A DNA stretch of 9,267 nt from the NCBI GenBank assembly GCA_021202245.1, contig JAJQDK010000136.1:1-9267 (forward strand), read 5' to 3'. Position numbers and translations under genes: made by a program. Below are positions 1 through 6,263 of the stretch, in pieces; within the stretch, counting starts at the first letter, position 1, and each line of letters starts with the position of its first letter. Below the pieces are notes generated by a model, which saw only the letters and a program-made list of their open reading frames with translations, did not search any database and was not told where the DNA came from. The DNA comes from Clostridiales bacterium (GTDB lineage: Bacteria; Bacillota; Clostridia; Oscillospirales; Acutalibacteraceae).

Positions 1-2
1 CT

Positions 3-605
3 TCAATACTTAAGCAGCTCGAAACAGCAAGAAAAACCGTTGCCGAGCTGCACGACGAAAGCACAGAGGAGCTTGAAAAGAATATTTTTGACATTGAGGA
101 AACCAATAAGAAGGTCAGAGCAAACCTTGACAGAGAAAAGGCAGAGATTGAGGCGGAGAGCTACAGCTCGCAGTATAATACCCTCACCTCTCAAATTGAA
201 GATGTAAGAGCAAAAAAGACAAAGCTGCTTGACGGGGCGGATTTGCCCTTGCCCGGCTTGAATGTTCAAGACGGCGAGCTTACATACAACGGCTACAAAT
301 GGGACAATATGAGCAGCTCTGAACAGCTGATTGTCGCAACCTCAATCGTCAGGAAGCTTAACCCGAGCTGCGGATTCGTTTTGCTTGACAAGCTTGAACA
401 GCTTGATACCGAAACACTTAACAACTTCGGCGTATGGCTTGAGGGCGAGGGCTTGCAGGCCATTGCGACAAGAGTGTCCACAGGCGACGAATGCAGCATA
501 ATCATTGAGGACGGAATTACGCAGGTGAATAAAGACAGTGAAGGCAGAGAAAAAGACTTTAAGTCCGAAGCAAAGAAAAAGCAATGGAAGGCAGGAGAGT
601 TCTAA
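3..605 (+). CDS. SbcC/RecF-like coiled-coil AAA ATPase, C-terminal part (5' end outside window)
   Basis: The frame is open from base 3 with no start in the window, so the gene begins upstream. The first roughly 75 visible residues are charged and heptad-like (rich in E, K, L), as expected of the return arm of a coiled coil. After a linker comes the C-terminal ATPase lobe: an ABC-signature-like MSSSEQL (codons from 309), then a hydrophobic strand and Asp in FVLLDKLEQLD (Walker B plus D-loop). A short C-terminal region rich in Lys and Glu follows. In known SMC/SbcC/RecF-type proteins these parts pair with an N-terminal Walker A to bind DNA ends or single-strand/double-strand junctions. In phages such ATPases precede recombination genes, as here. 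The residue after the Walker B Asp is Lys, not the usual Glu. The stop TAA overlaps the next ATG (TAATG). The family call is solid; the exact role is inferred. Confidence 0.8.
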   Translation, partial: SILKQLETARKTVAELHDESTEELEKNIFDIEETNKKVRANLDREKAEIEAESYSSQYNTLTSQIEDVRAKKTKLLDGADLPLPGLNVQDGELTYNGYKWDNMSSSEQLIVATSIVRKLNPSCGFVLLDKLEQLDTETLNNFGVWLEGEGLQAIATRVSTGDECSIIIEDGITQVNKDSEGREKDFKSEAKKKQWKAGEF

Positions 606-1684
606 TGAGAATAATTAAGGGCAAAATTCAGAAGACAAAAAAGGTAGTTGTATACGGTCCCGAGGGAATAGGAAAATCTACCTTTGCTTCGCAGTTTCCG
701 GATCCGATATTTATCGACACCGAGGGAAGCACGAACGGCATGGATGTTTCTCGAACACAGAAGCCGTCAAGCTGGCAAATGCTTAACGAGCAGGTAAAAG
801 AGATTATGACCTCCAAGCTGTGCAAAACGCTTGTTATTGATACCTTTGATTGGGCGAAGCAGCTCTGCATAAACTCAATTCTCGCAAAGTATGACAAAAA
901 CGGCATTGAGGATTTCGGCTACGGCAACGGATATGTCTATGAGAAGGAGGAAATCGGCAGATTTTTAAATCTTTTGCAGGATGTAGCGGACAGCGGAATA
1001 AATGTTGCACTTACGGCTCACGCTCAGCTGCGTAAGTTTGAGCAGCCCGATGAGATGGGCGCATACGACAGGTGGGAGCTTAAGCTCGGCAAAAAGACAA
1101 GCTCTCAGATTTCGCCGCTTGTCAAGGAATGGGCGGATATGGTATTTTTCGCAAATTACAAGACCTATGCGGTCGCTTGCGACAAAGAGGGCAAGAGATT
1201 TAAGGCGCAGGGCGGCGAAAGAGTGATGTATACTGCTCATCATCCCTGCTGGGACGCAAAGAACCGAGACGGCTTACCTGATGAGCTGCCGTTCAGCTAC
1301 GAAGAAATTGCCCACATTTTCACCTTTGCAGCCGGCGGTGAAACAACAACGGACAGTATTGCCGAGATTGCCGAGGATGAAATATCAAAGGCTGTTGACA
1401 GTGAAACGCAGCCGCCCGCTCAACACGAAAGCGCTCAATCGGATTTAGATACATCGAACATACCGTATATTCCGGACGGAATACCTAAAGCCCTTGCGGA
1501 TTTGATGAGAAAATACGATGTTTCCGAAGGTGATATTCAGCTTGCGGTATCAAAGCGAGGGTATTTTCCCGAGGACACGCCTATTGCAAATTACCCCAAG
1601 GCGTTTATTGACGGGGTGCTTGTGGGAGCGTGGAATAAGCTTTACGCCGTGATTTCGGAGTTTCAAGACCTCCCGTTTGAATAA
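605..1684 (+). CDS. Sak4/RecA-like ATP-binding protein (AAA_24 family), putative phage recombinase
   Basis: This is a 359-residue protein. Walker A is GPEGIGKST at residues 18-26, Walker B is TLVIDT at about 75-80, and TAHAQL at about 137-142 matches the sensor strand of the RecA-like fold. This order, with a very early Walker A, fits the phage AAA_24 group that includes Sak4-type single-strand annealing or recombinase proteins. The C-terminal 100 residues hold an acidic, low-complexity linker and a small helical region ending in DLPFE. I chose ATG at 605 because it overlaps the upstream stop and has AGGAG (594-598) at good spacing. An in-frame ATG at 584 would add seven residues but lacks a good ribosome binding site. 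The next gene is a DUF669 protein, the usual partner in Firmicutes phages. A role in recombination-dependent replication is inferred from family and position. Confidence 0.85.
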   Translation: MRIIKGKIQKTKKVVVYGPEGIGKSTFASQFPDPIFIDTEGSTNGMDVSRTQKPSSWQMLNEQVKEIMTSKLCKTLVIDTFDWAKQLCINSILAKYDKNGIEDFGYGNGYVYEKEEIGRFLNLLQDVADSGINVALTAHAQLRKFEQPDEMGAYDRWELKLGKKTSSQISPLVKEWADMVFFANYKTYAVACDKEGKRFKAQGGERVMYTAHHPCWDAKNRDGLPDELPFSYEEIAHIFTFAAGGETTTDSIAEIAEDEISKAVDSETQPPAQHESAQSDLDTSNIPYIPDGIPKALADLMRKYDVSEGDIQLAVSKRGYFPEDTPIANYPKAFIDGVLVGAWNKLYAVISEFQDLPFE

Positions 1685-1697
1685 TAAATTTAATTTA

Positions 1698-1703
1698 AAG
1701 GAG
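1698..1703 (+). promoter_or_regulatory. Ribosome binding site of the DUF669 gene
   Basis: AAGGAG lies 8 bases before the ATG at 1712, in a 27-base AT-rich gap. It is the cleanest Shine-Dalgarno in the replication block and fixes the start of the DUF669 gene. It suggests that this gene is translated strongly, as expected for a stoichiometric DNA-binding protein. Confidence 0.75.
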
Positions 1704-1711
1704 ATAATCAA

Positions 1712-2218
1712 ATGAATAATTATGATAATTACAAAGAATATGACTGGGAAGATGAAATTAAAGACGAGGGCTCAGACTTCGTGCTGCTTCCCGAAGACGA
1801 TTATGATTTCAGAATAAAATGCTTTGAGCGCGCAAGATATTCGGGCTCGGACAAAATTCCTCCCTGCAACCTTGCCAAGGTGACATTTATAATTTACGGC
1901 GCCGAGGAGACGGTGGAAATCACCGATAATTTTTATCTCTACAGTAAATTTGAGTGGAAGCTCAGCTCGCTTTTTCTTGCAATAGGACTTAAGAAGCGCA
2001 ACGAACCCGTAAAAATGAACTGGAACAAAATCACCGGCGCTACGGGAAAATGCCGCGTTTATGTTGATACATACGTTAAAAAGGACGGCTCACAAGGAAA
2101 ATCCAACAAGATTAAAAGGCTGTATCCTTATGACAAAGAGGTTGAAACCGTAGGACCCTTAAGACCCGTACCGCCTGCGCCTGCTCAAGCAACTAATTGG
2201 ATTCCGGGTGATTTCTGA
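1712..2218 (+). CDS. DUF669 family phage protein, probable single-strand DNA-binding accessory
   Basis: This is a 168-residue, acidic N-terminal protein (WEDEIKDEGSDF), followed by a mixed-strand core that contains LPEDDYDFRIKCFERARY, a conserved-looking FEWKLSSLFLAIGL helix and a basic GATGKCRVYVDTYVKKDG strand. It ends in a Pro/Ala-rich linker and the tip NWIPGDF. This layout matches DUF669 proteins, which sit next to Sak4-like ATPases and replicative helicases in Gram-positive phages and are thought to bind single-stranded DNA. The hydrophobic/acidic C-terminal tip is reminiscent of the protein-docking tail of bacterial SSB, though that is only a resemblance. The stop TGA overlaps the next ATG (TGATG), so translation is probably coupled to the helicase. 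The family call is good; SSB function is inferred. Confidence 0.8.
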   Translation: MNNYDNYKEYDWEDEIKDEGSDFVLLPEDDYDFRIKCFERARYSGSDKIPPCNLAKVTFIIYGAEETVEITDNFYLYSKFEWKLSSLFLAIGLKKRNEPVKMNWNKITGATGKCRVYVDTYVKKDGSQGKSNKIKRLYPYDKEVETVGPLRPVPPAPAQATNWIPGDF

Positions 2219-2835
2219 TGAAGCTCAGACCGTATCAGGAGGAAGCAAAGACGGCCGTGTTTAATGAGTGGAGCTGCGGAAACGACAAAACTCTTTTGGT
2301 GCTGCCCACGGGCTGCGGAAAGACAATAGTTTTTGCGAAAATCGCAGAGGAGTGTGTAAGGCAGGGCAAGCGTGTTTTAATCCTTGCGCACAGGGGTGAG
2401 CTGCTTGAACAGGCTGCTGACAAAATAAAGGAAACGACCGGGCTTGTTTGCGCAACGGAAAAGGCCGAGCAAAGCTGTAAAGGTACTTGGTTCAGAATTG
2501 TGGTAGGTTCGGTGCAGACGCTTATGAGAGAAAAAAGACTTTCGGGCTTTTCAAAGGACTACTTCAACACAATTATAGTAGACGAGGCTCATCACGCAGT
2601 TTCCGACAGCTATCAGCGTGTGCTTGAATATTTTGACAGCTCACAGGTGTTGGGTGTTACAGCCACACCCGATAGGGGCGATATGCAGAATTTGGGCAGG
2701 GTGTTTGACAGCCTTGCTTATGAATACACTCTTCCTCAGGCAATCAGAGAGGGCTATTTGTCGCCGATTAAGGCGATTACAATACCGCTCAGGCTTGACC
2801 TTTCGGGAGTTTCGATGCAGTCGGGAGATTTTTAG
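2218..2835 (+). CDS. DEAD/DEAH-box (SF2) helicase, N-terminal part, ended by an in-frame amber codon
   Basis: This 205-residue stretch carries the first RecA-like domain of a superfamily 2 helicase of the ResIII/SSL2 type. It has LRPYQ at 3-7, Walker A (motif I) TGCGKT at 31-36, motif Ia LAHRGELLEQ at about 56-65, motif II DEAH at 122-125 and motif III TATP at 148-151. The protein stops at TAG (2833-2835) just after SGDF, in the linker to the second helicase domain. The reading continues in the same frame through PSEIDTALDPYLYGIADEM to the second domain, so the whole gene is 2218-3840, 540 residues with one codon (206) as stop. Without domain 2 this fragment lacks motifs V and VI and could not work as a helicase alone. 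The TGATG overlap with the DUF669 gene points to one operon. The domain call is certain; whether the stop is real, an error or suppressed is open. Confidence 0.85.
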   Translation: MKLRPYQEEAKTAVFNEWSCGNDKTLLVLPTGCGKTIVFAKIAEECVRQGKRVLILAHRGELLEQAADKIKETTGLVCATEKAEQSCKGTWFRIVVGSVQTLMREKRLSGFSKDYFNTIIVDEAHHAVSDSYQRVLEYFDSSQVLGVTATPDRGDMQNLGRVFDSLAYEYTLPQAIREGYLSPIKAITIPLRLDLSGVSMQSGDF

Positions 2836-2889
2836 CCGAGCGAAATTGATACCGCGCTTGACCCTTATCTCTACGGTATTGCGGATGAA

Positions 2890-3840
2890 ATGCAAAAATA
2901 CTGCAAAGACCGCAAAACAGTTGTGTTTTTGCCGCTTATAAAAACCTCTCAAAAATTCAGCGATATTTTAAACCAAAAGGGCTTTAACGCCGCCGAGGTC
3001 AACGGGGAGAACGCCGACAGAGCAGAGATACTCAGGGACTTTGATAACGGAAAATACAACGTTCTTTGCAACAGTATGCTGCTTACGGAGGGCTGGGACT
3101 GCCCGTCGGTTGACTGTGTAATTGTTCTCAGACCGACAAAGGTACGAAGTCTGTATTGCCAAATGGTAGGCAGAGGAACAAGGCTGTGCGAGGGCAAAAA
3201 GGAGCTGCTTCTGCTTGATTTTCTCTGGCACACCGAAAGGCACGAGCTTTGCAGACTGGCAAGCTTAATTTGCTCAGATGAAGAGGTTGCGCGTAAAATG
3301 ACCGAAAACCTTGCCGAAAAGGCGGGAACGGCATTTGACATTGAGGAGGCTGTGCAAACGGCGAGCGAGGATGTTGTCGCTCAGCGTGAGGAAGCTCTTG
3401 CAAAGCAGCTCTCGGAGATGAAGCAGCGCAAGCGCAAGCTTGTTGACCCGCTGCAATACGAAATGTCAATTCAAGCCGAGGATTTGTCCTCCTATGTTCC
3501 TGCGTTCGGGTGGGAATGCGCGCCTGTATCAGATAATCAAAGGTCAGCGCTTGAAAGGCTCGGAATTTTTCCCGATGAAATTGAGAATGCCGGCAAGGCG
3601 AAAATGATACTTGACAGACTTTCAAAGCGTAAAAATGCAGGGCTTACAACGCCTAAGCAGATAAGGCTGCTTGAAAGCAAGGGCTTTAAGCACGTCGGGC
3701 AATGGCGCTTTGACGAGGCGAGCAGGCTTATTTCAAGAATTGCGGCTAACGGCTGGAAAGTTCCGAGAGGCATTGACACGGCAAATTATACGCCCGAGGA
3801 AAATTATACACCCGAGGGAGATGTAAATTATGAGTGGTGA
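2890..3840 (+). CDS. DEAD/DEAH-box (SF2) helicase, C-terminal part (same gene as 2218-2835)
   Basis: In frame with the N-terminal part and separated from it only by the amber codon. Coding signal runs from 2836, but the first ATG after the stop is at 2890, and it has no convincing ribosome binding site. Numbered on the full protein, it contains motif IV-like VVFLPLIKTS (about 235-244), motif V LLTEGWDCPSVDCVI (about 288-302) and motif VI QMVGRGTR (315-322). These are the second RecA-like domain of SF2 helicases. A long charged helix (EEALAKQLSEMKQRKRK) and a roughly 100-residue tail follow. The tail carries TPKQIRLLESKGF-like helices and ends in a short repeat, NYTPEENYTPEG. The stop overlaps the primase start by 11 bases. 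In the phage it would unwind DNA for replication or recombination. Confidence 0.8.
   Translation: MQKYCKDRKTVVFLPLIKTSQKFSDILNQKGFNAAEVNGENADRAEILRDFDNGKYNVLCNSMLLTEGWDCPSVDCVIVLRPTKVRSLYCQMVGRGTRLCEGKKELLLLDFLWHTERHELCRLASLICSDEEVARKMTENLAEKAGTAFDIEEAVQTASEDVVAQREEALAKQLSEMKQRKRKLVDPLQYEMSIQAEDLSSYVPAFGWECAPVSDNQRSALERLGIFPDEIENAGKAKMILDRLSKRKNAGLTTPKQIRLLESKGFKHVGQWRFDEASRLISRIAANGWKVPRGIDTANYTPEENYTPEGDVNYEW
3783..3818 (+). repeat. Two tandem 18-bp imperfect repeats at the helicase 3' end
   Basis: AAATTATACGCCCGAGGA is followed at once by AAATTATACACCCGAGGG, differing at 2 of 18 bases. They encode NYTPEE and NYTPEG, and a third weaker start (NYEW) follows. The second copy also supplies the GAGGGAG that serves as ribosome binding site for the primase gene at 3830. 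Confidence 0.7.
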
Positions 3841-4117
3841 TTTAAACAGCTTATCGGAAATTCTTAAATATATAGACCCCGAAGGCCGTGATTATCAGGA
3901 GTGGATAAACGTCGGAATGGCACTGAAGCACGAGGGCTTTGCCGTTTCGGATTGGGACAGCTGGTCGAGAGCCGACAGCAGGTATCACAGCGGCGAATGT
4001 GTCAAAAAATGGGAAAGCTTTAACGGCAGCGCCTGCCCCGTTACGGCAGGAACAATTATAAAAATGGCGGTAGACAGAGGCTACGGCGGTAAAGAGAGCA
4101 GCAAAAAAAGAGCTTGA
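3830..4117 (+). CDS. Phage primase-helicase, N-terminal PriCT-2 domain (frame ends early)
   Basis: The ATG at 3830 overlaps the helicase stop and has GAGGGAG about 10 bases upstream. The 95-residue product is almost entirely a PriCT-2 domain (residues about 8-75: DPEGRDYQEWINVGMALKHE, then WDSWSRADSRY, CVKKWESF and GTIIKMA). This helical domain is found at the end of primases and in phage replication proteins. The frame then meets TGA at 4115-4117, six bases after an A7 run (4103-4109). Dropping one A there (a +1 shift) joins it directly to the primase-helicase frame below. The corrected protein would be 744 residues over 3830-6066, a normal size for this type of multidomain replication protein. 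I therefore read this as the 5' part of one broken gene, not a separate small protein. Confidence 0.8.
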   Translation: MSGDLNSLSEILKYIDPEGRDYQEWINVGMALKHEGFAVSDWDSWSRADSRYHSGECVKKWESFNGSACPVTAGTIIKMAVDRGYGGKESSKKRA

Positions 4118-5894
4118 TTGGGAGGACGAAATCAATTATGAGGGCTGCTGCAACGCAAGCGAGGGAATAAAATTTGCGGAGCCCGAAAGCTGGAATCCCG
4201 TAGGCGAGATTATTACATACCTTGAAGCTCTTTTTGAGGCGGAGGATAACGTCGGATATGTTACGGAAACATACAAGATTGAGAAGGACGGAAAGGTAAA
4301 ATATCTGCCTACAAAGGGCAGCTGCGACAGAACGGCGGGTGAACTGATAAAGGCATTAAACACCTGCGGCGGCGATATAGGCGCAGTTTTGGGTGATTAC
4401 AAGCCCGAAGCGGGCGCTTGGGTGCAATTTAACCCGCTTGACGGAAAGGGCATCACAAACGAAAACGTGACGGACTACAGATATGCTCTTGTTGAATCGG
4501 ACAGTATGCCCTTAGAGCAGCAGAACGCCGTAATGCGTGAGCTTGAGCTGCCTATTGCGGTAATGGTTTACAGCGGAGGCAAATCCGTTCACGCTATTGT
4601 ACACATAGACGCCCCGACCTACGAGGAATACCGCAGAAGAGTGGACTACCTTTACCGGGTTTGCAAGGACAACGGGCTTGAAATTGACAAGCAAAACCGA
4701 AACCCTTCACGGCTCAGCAGACTTCCGGGTGTAATAAGAAACGGCAAAAAGCAGTTTATCATCGACAGAAACATCGGCAAGGAAAGCTTTGACGAGTGGA
4801 AAGATTATATCGAAAGCATAAACGACAGTCTCCCCGATACGGAATGTCTAAAAAACGAATGGGACAATCTCCCCGAATTGGCGCCCTGCCTGATTAACGG
4901 AATACTCAGGCAGGGGCATAAAATGCTCGTTGCCGGACCCGCAAAGGCGGGAAAATCCTTTGCGCTCATAGAGCTGTGTATCTCTATTGCGGAGGGCAAG
5001 CCCTGGCTCGGATTTGAGTGCGCAAAGGGTAAGGTGCTGTATGTTAATTTGGAGCTTGACAGAGCAAGCTGCCTGCACCGCTTTAAGGACGTCTATTCGG
5101 CGCTCGATTTTGAGCCCGCTAACCTGGCAAATATTGACGTTTGGAATCTGAGAGGAAAAAGTATACCTATGGACAAGCTTGCCCCCAAGCTCATACGCAG
5201 AGCTGCCAAGAAGAGCTATATAGCTATTATCATCGACCCGATATACAAGGTCATAACCGGCGACGAAAACTCAGCCGACCAAATGGCGAGATTTTGCAAT
5301 CAATTTGACAAGGTGTGCACCGAGCTCGGCTGCGCGGTAATATATTGCCACCACCATTCAAAAGGCTCTCAGGGCGGAAAGCGAAGCATGGACAGAGCAA
5401 GCGGTTCGGGTGTGTTTGCCCGTGACCCCGACGCTCTGCTTGACTTAACTCAGCTTGAGATAAAGGACAGCCTTATCCTACAGCAGCAGGACAAAGCCGT
5501 ATGCGAAAAATGCGCCGAGTGGATAGAGCGCTTTAACCCCGATATTGATGAGCTGTGCAGTCAGGATGACCTTGTAACGGCTTCAAAAATGCTTGAGATT
5601 GCCCGAGAGAATTTAAAGGACAGCGCCTTTAAGCTGCTGAAGAAAGAAATAAGCGTTTTGAAGGAAAAAACCAAAAATCGTACAGCCTGGCGAATTGAGG
5701 GCACGCTTAGAGAATTTCCGAGATTTAAGCCGTTGAATCTCTGGATTGATTATCCAGTACACAAAATCGATATGTCGGGAGCGCTCAAGGACTGTGACCT
5801 TGAGGGGGGATACTCTGCCTTGGCAAAGGGGTTTGAACAAAGCAAAAAAAGACCGGCGAAAAAAACAGGACGGAAAGAAAAACAAAGTTATTAA
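4110..5894 (+). CDS. Phage primase-helicase, AEP-like primase and RecA-like AAA_25 ATPase part
   Basis: This frame has coding character from about 4110 although its first convenient start codon is a TTG at 4389, so it is best read as the continuation of 3830-4117. Numbering on the corrected protein, residues about 200-310 look like an archaeo-eukaryotic-type primase: the acidic motif ALVESD (E222, D224), the sGGKSxH motif with H254, and then RNPSRLSRLPG. A KaiC/RepA-like AAA_25 ATPase follows, with Walker A GPAKAGKS at 369-376, Walker B AIIIDP with D469, and CHHHSKGSQGG as the sensor region. Such fusions prime and unwind DNA at phage or plasmid origins. The frame ends with a Lys-rich stretch and TAA (5892-5894), and the C-terminal domain continues in another frame after A7 runs at 5844-5850 or 5859-5865. 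The domains are clear. The primase active-site assignment is from motif pattern only. Confidence 0.8.
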   Translation, partial: ELDWEDEINYEGCCNASEGIKFAEPESWNPVGEIITYLEALFEAEDNVGYVTETYKIEKDGKVKYLPTKGSCDRTAGELIKALNTCGGDIGAVLGDYKPEAGAWVQFNPLDGKGITNENVTDYRYALVESDSMPLEQQNAVMRELELPIAVMVYSGGKSVHAIVHIDAPTYEEYRRRVDYLYRVCKDNGLEIDKQNRNPSRLSRLPGVIRNGKKQFIIDRNIGKESFDEWKDYIESINDSLPDTECLKNEWDNLPELAPCLINGILRQGHKMLVAGPAKAGKSFALIELCISIAEGKPWLGFECAKGKVLYVNLELDRASCLHRFKDVYSALDFEPANLANIDVWNLRGKSIPMDKLAPKLIRRAAKKSYIAIIIDPIYKVITGDENSADQMARFCNQFDKVCTELGCAVIYCHHHSKGSQGGKRSMDRASGSGVFARDPDALLDLTQLEIKDSLILQQQDKAVCEKCAEWIERFNPDIDELCSQDDLVTASKMLEIARENLKDSAFKLLKKEISVLKEKTKNRTAWRIEGTLREFPRFKPLNLWIDYPVHKIDMSGALKDCDLEGGYSALAKGFEQSKKRPAKKTGRKEKQSY

Positions 5895-6066
5895 CGCTAT
5901 AGCAGCTCTTGGCGGAGAACCTACGATGGACGAGCTTTACGAATACTTTTCAGAAGAGGACAAAGGATTTTTCAAAAAACAGCTGAGCCGAGATGTAATA
6001 AAATACGGCTTTTACGAAGATAAAAATGATAAAAAAATTAAGCTCAAAAACGATAATAAAGATTGA
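5851..6066 (+). CDS. Phage primase-helicase, C-terminal winged-helix-like tail (shifted frame)
   Basis: After the A7 run at 5844-5850 the +1 frame reads about 72 residues: a Lys-rich linker, then VINAIAALGGEPTMDELYEY, FFKKQLSRDVIKYGFYED and a basic end, stopping at TGA 6064-6066. The helix-turn-helix pattern followed by a strand resembles the winged-helix ends of RepA/primase-type replication proteins. The frame is open further upstream to a TTG at 5746, but that TTG has no ribosome binding site, and the upstream sequence is coding in the main frame. A separate gene is therefore unlikely. I treat this as the natural C-terminus of the 3830-6066 protein, displaced by one base. Confidence 0.6.
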   Translation, partial: DRRKKQDGKKNKVINAIAALGGEPTMDELYEYFSEEDKGFFKKQLSRDVIKYGFYEDKNDKKIKLKNDNKD

Positions 6067-6077
6067 TTTTCTATTTG

Positions 6078-6158
6078 GACATTTGCTAATTTTTTAGGTA
6101 ATGTCCAAGACAGACATTTGCTAATTTTTTAGGTAATGTCCAAGACAGACATTTGCTA
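6078..6158 (+). repeat. Perfect 35-bp tandem repeats (iteron-like), two copies plus a partial third
   Basis: The unit GACATTTGCTAATTTTTTAG plus GTAATGTCCAAGACA occurs at 6078-6112 and 6113-6147 without a mismatch, and GACATTTGCTA starts a third copy at 6148-6158. Each unit contains a dyad: GACATT against AATGTC as outer arms, and CTAA against TTAG as inner arms around TTTT. In the first copy the outer arms extend to TTGGACATT/AATGTCCAA (6075-6108). Directly repeated dyads next to an AT-rich tract behind a primase gene resemble replication iterons, or operators for a dimeric protein. The function is inferred. Confidence 0.85.
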
Positions 6159-6172
6159 TATATAAATATATC

Positions 6173-6214
6173 TTTTTTGTCAGGGGGCTTTTAAAATCAG
6201 CCCCTGACGAAAAA
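6173..6214. other. Strong hairpin, not a typical terminator
   Basis: TTTTTTGTCAGGGG-G-CT pairs with AGCCCCTGAC-G-AAAAA: about 16 pairs with one bulged G and one G-U pair, and a 9-base loop (6190-6198). The U-run is on the 5' side and the A-run on the 3' side when read on the plus strand, and the same holds on the minus strand. No U-tract follows the stem in either direction, so it lacks the key feature of an intrinsic terminator. It may be a cruciform or origin structure, or an RNA element before RusA. Confidence 0.6.
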
Positions 6215-6248
6215 CAGACCACATTTATAACGGGTCCCGACGAATTGA

Positions 6249-6254
6249 AAGGAG
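6249..6254 (+). promoter_or_regulatory. Ribosome binding site pointing at ATG 6264
   Basis: AAGGAG lies 9 bases before ATG 6264, ideal spacing, whereas the start of the long RusA frame (6290) is 35 bases away and has no such site. This is the main evidence that the resolvase gene really begins at 6264. Confidence 0.75.
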
Positions 6255-6263
6255 AGCTGAAAA

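Larger units (their letters stand above)
6067..6263. other. Noncoding gap between the replication and RusA genes
   Basis: About 200 bases without a credible gene on either strand. It is AT-rich on the left and holds a tandem repeat with dyads (6075-6158), a TATATATAAATATAT tract (about 6156-6170), a strong hairpin (6173-6214) and the RusA ribosome binding site (6249-6254). The position directly after the primase-helicase gene makes it the best candidate in this window for a replication origin or a regulatory region. Confidence 0.6.

Noticed and set aside
584..604. ATG 584 as start of the Sak4-like gene
   Set aside because: It lies inside the upstream gene without a good ribosome binding site; ATG 605 has AGGAG at proper distance and a TAATG overlap.
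3128..3625. Minus-strand reading frame of 165 codons opposite the helicase (and other minus-strand frames)
   Set aside because: No family-like motifs, no ribosome binding sites and no intergenic room; they are shadows of plus-strand genes with real domains.
4104..4110. Classical -1 slippery heptamer A_AAA_AAG at the first primase break
   Set aside because: The heptamer is present but out of phase with the reading frame, and a +1 (not -1) shift is needed to continue the protein.
5746..6066. Independent 106-residue gene starting at TTG 5746
   Set aside because: There is no ribosome binding site, and the first third overlaps clear coding sequence of the primase-helicase in another frame. The remainder fits as that protein's C-terminal domain.
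6078..6158. CRISPR array
   Set aside because: The 35-bp units are directly adjacent with no unique spacers, there are only two full copies, and no cas gene is nearby.
6173..6214. Intrinsic transcription terminator
   Set aside because: The stem is strong but no U-tract follows it on either strand.
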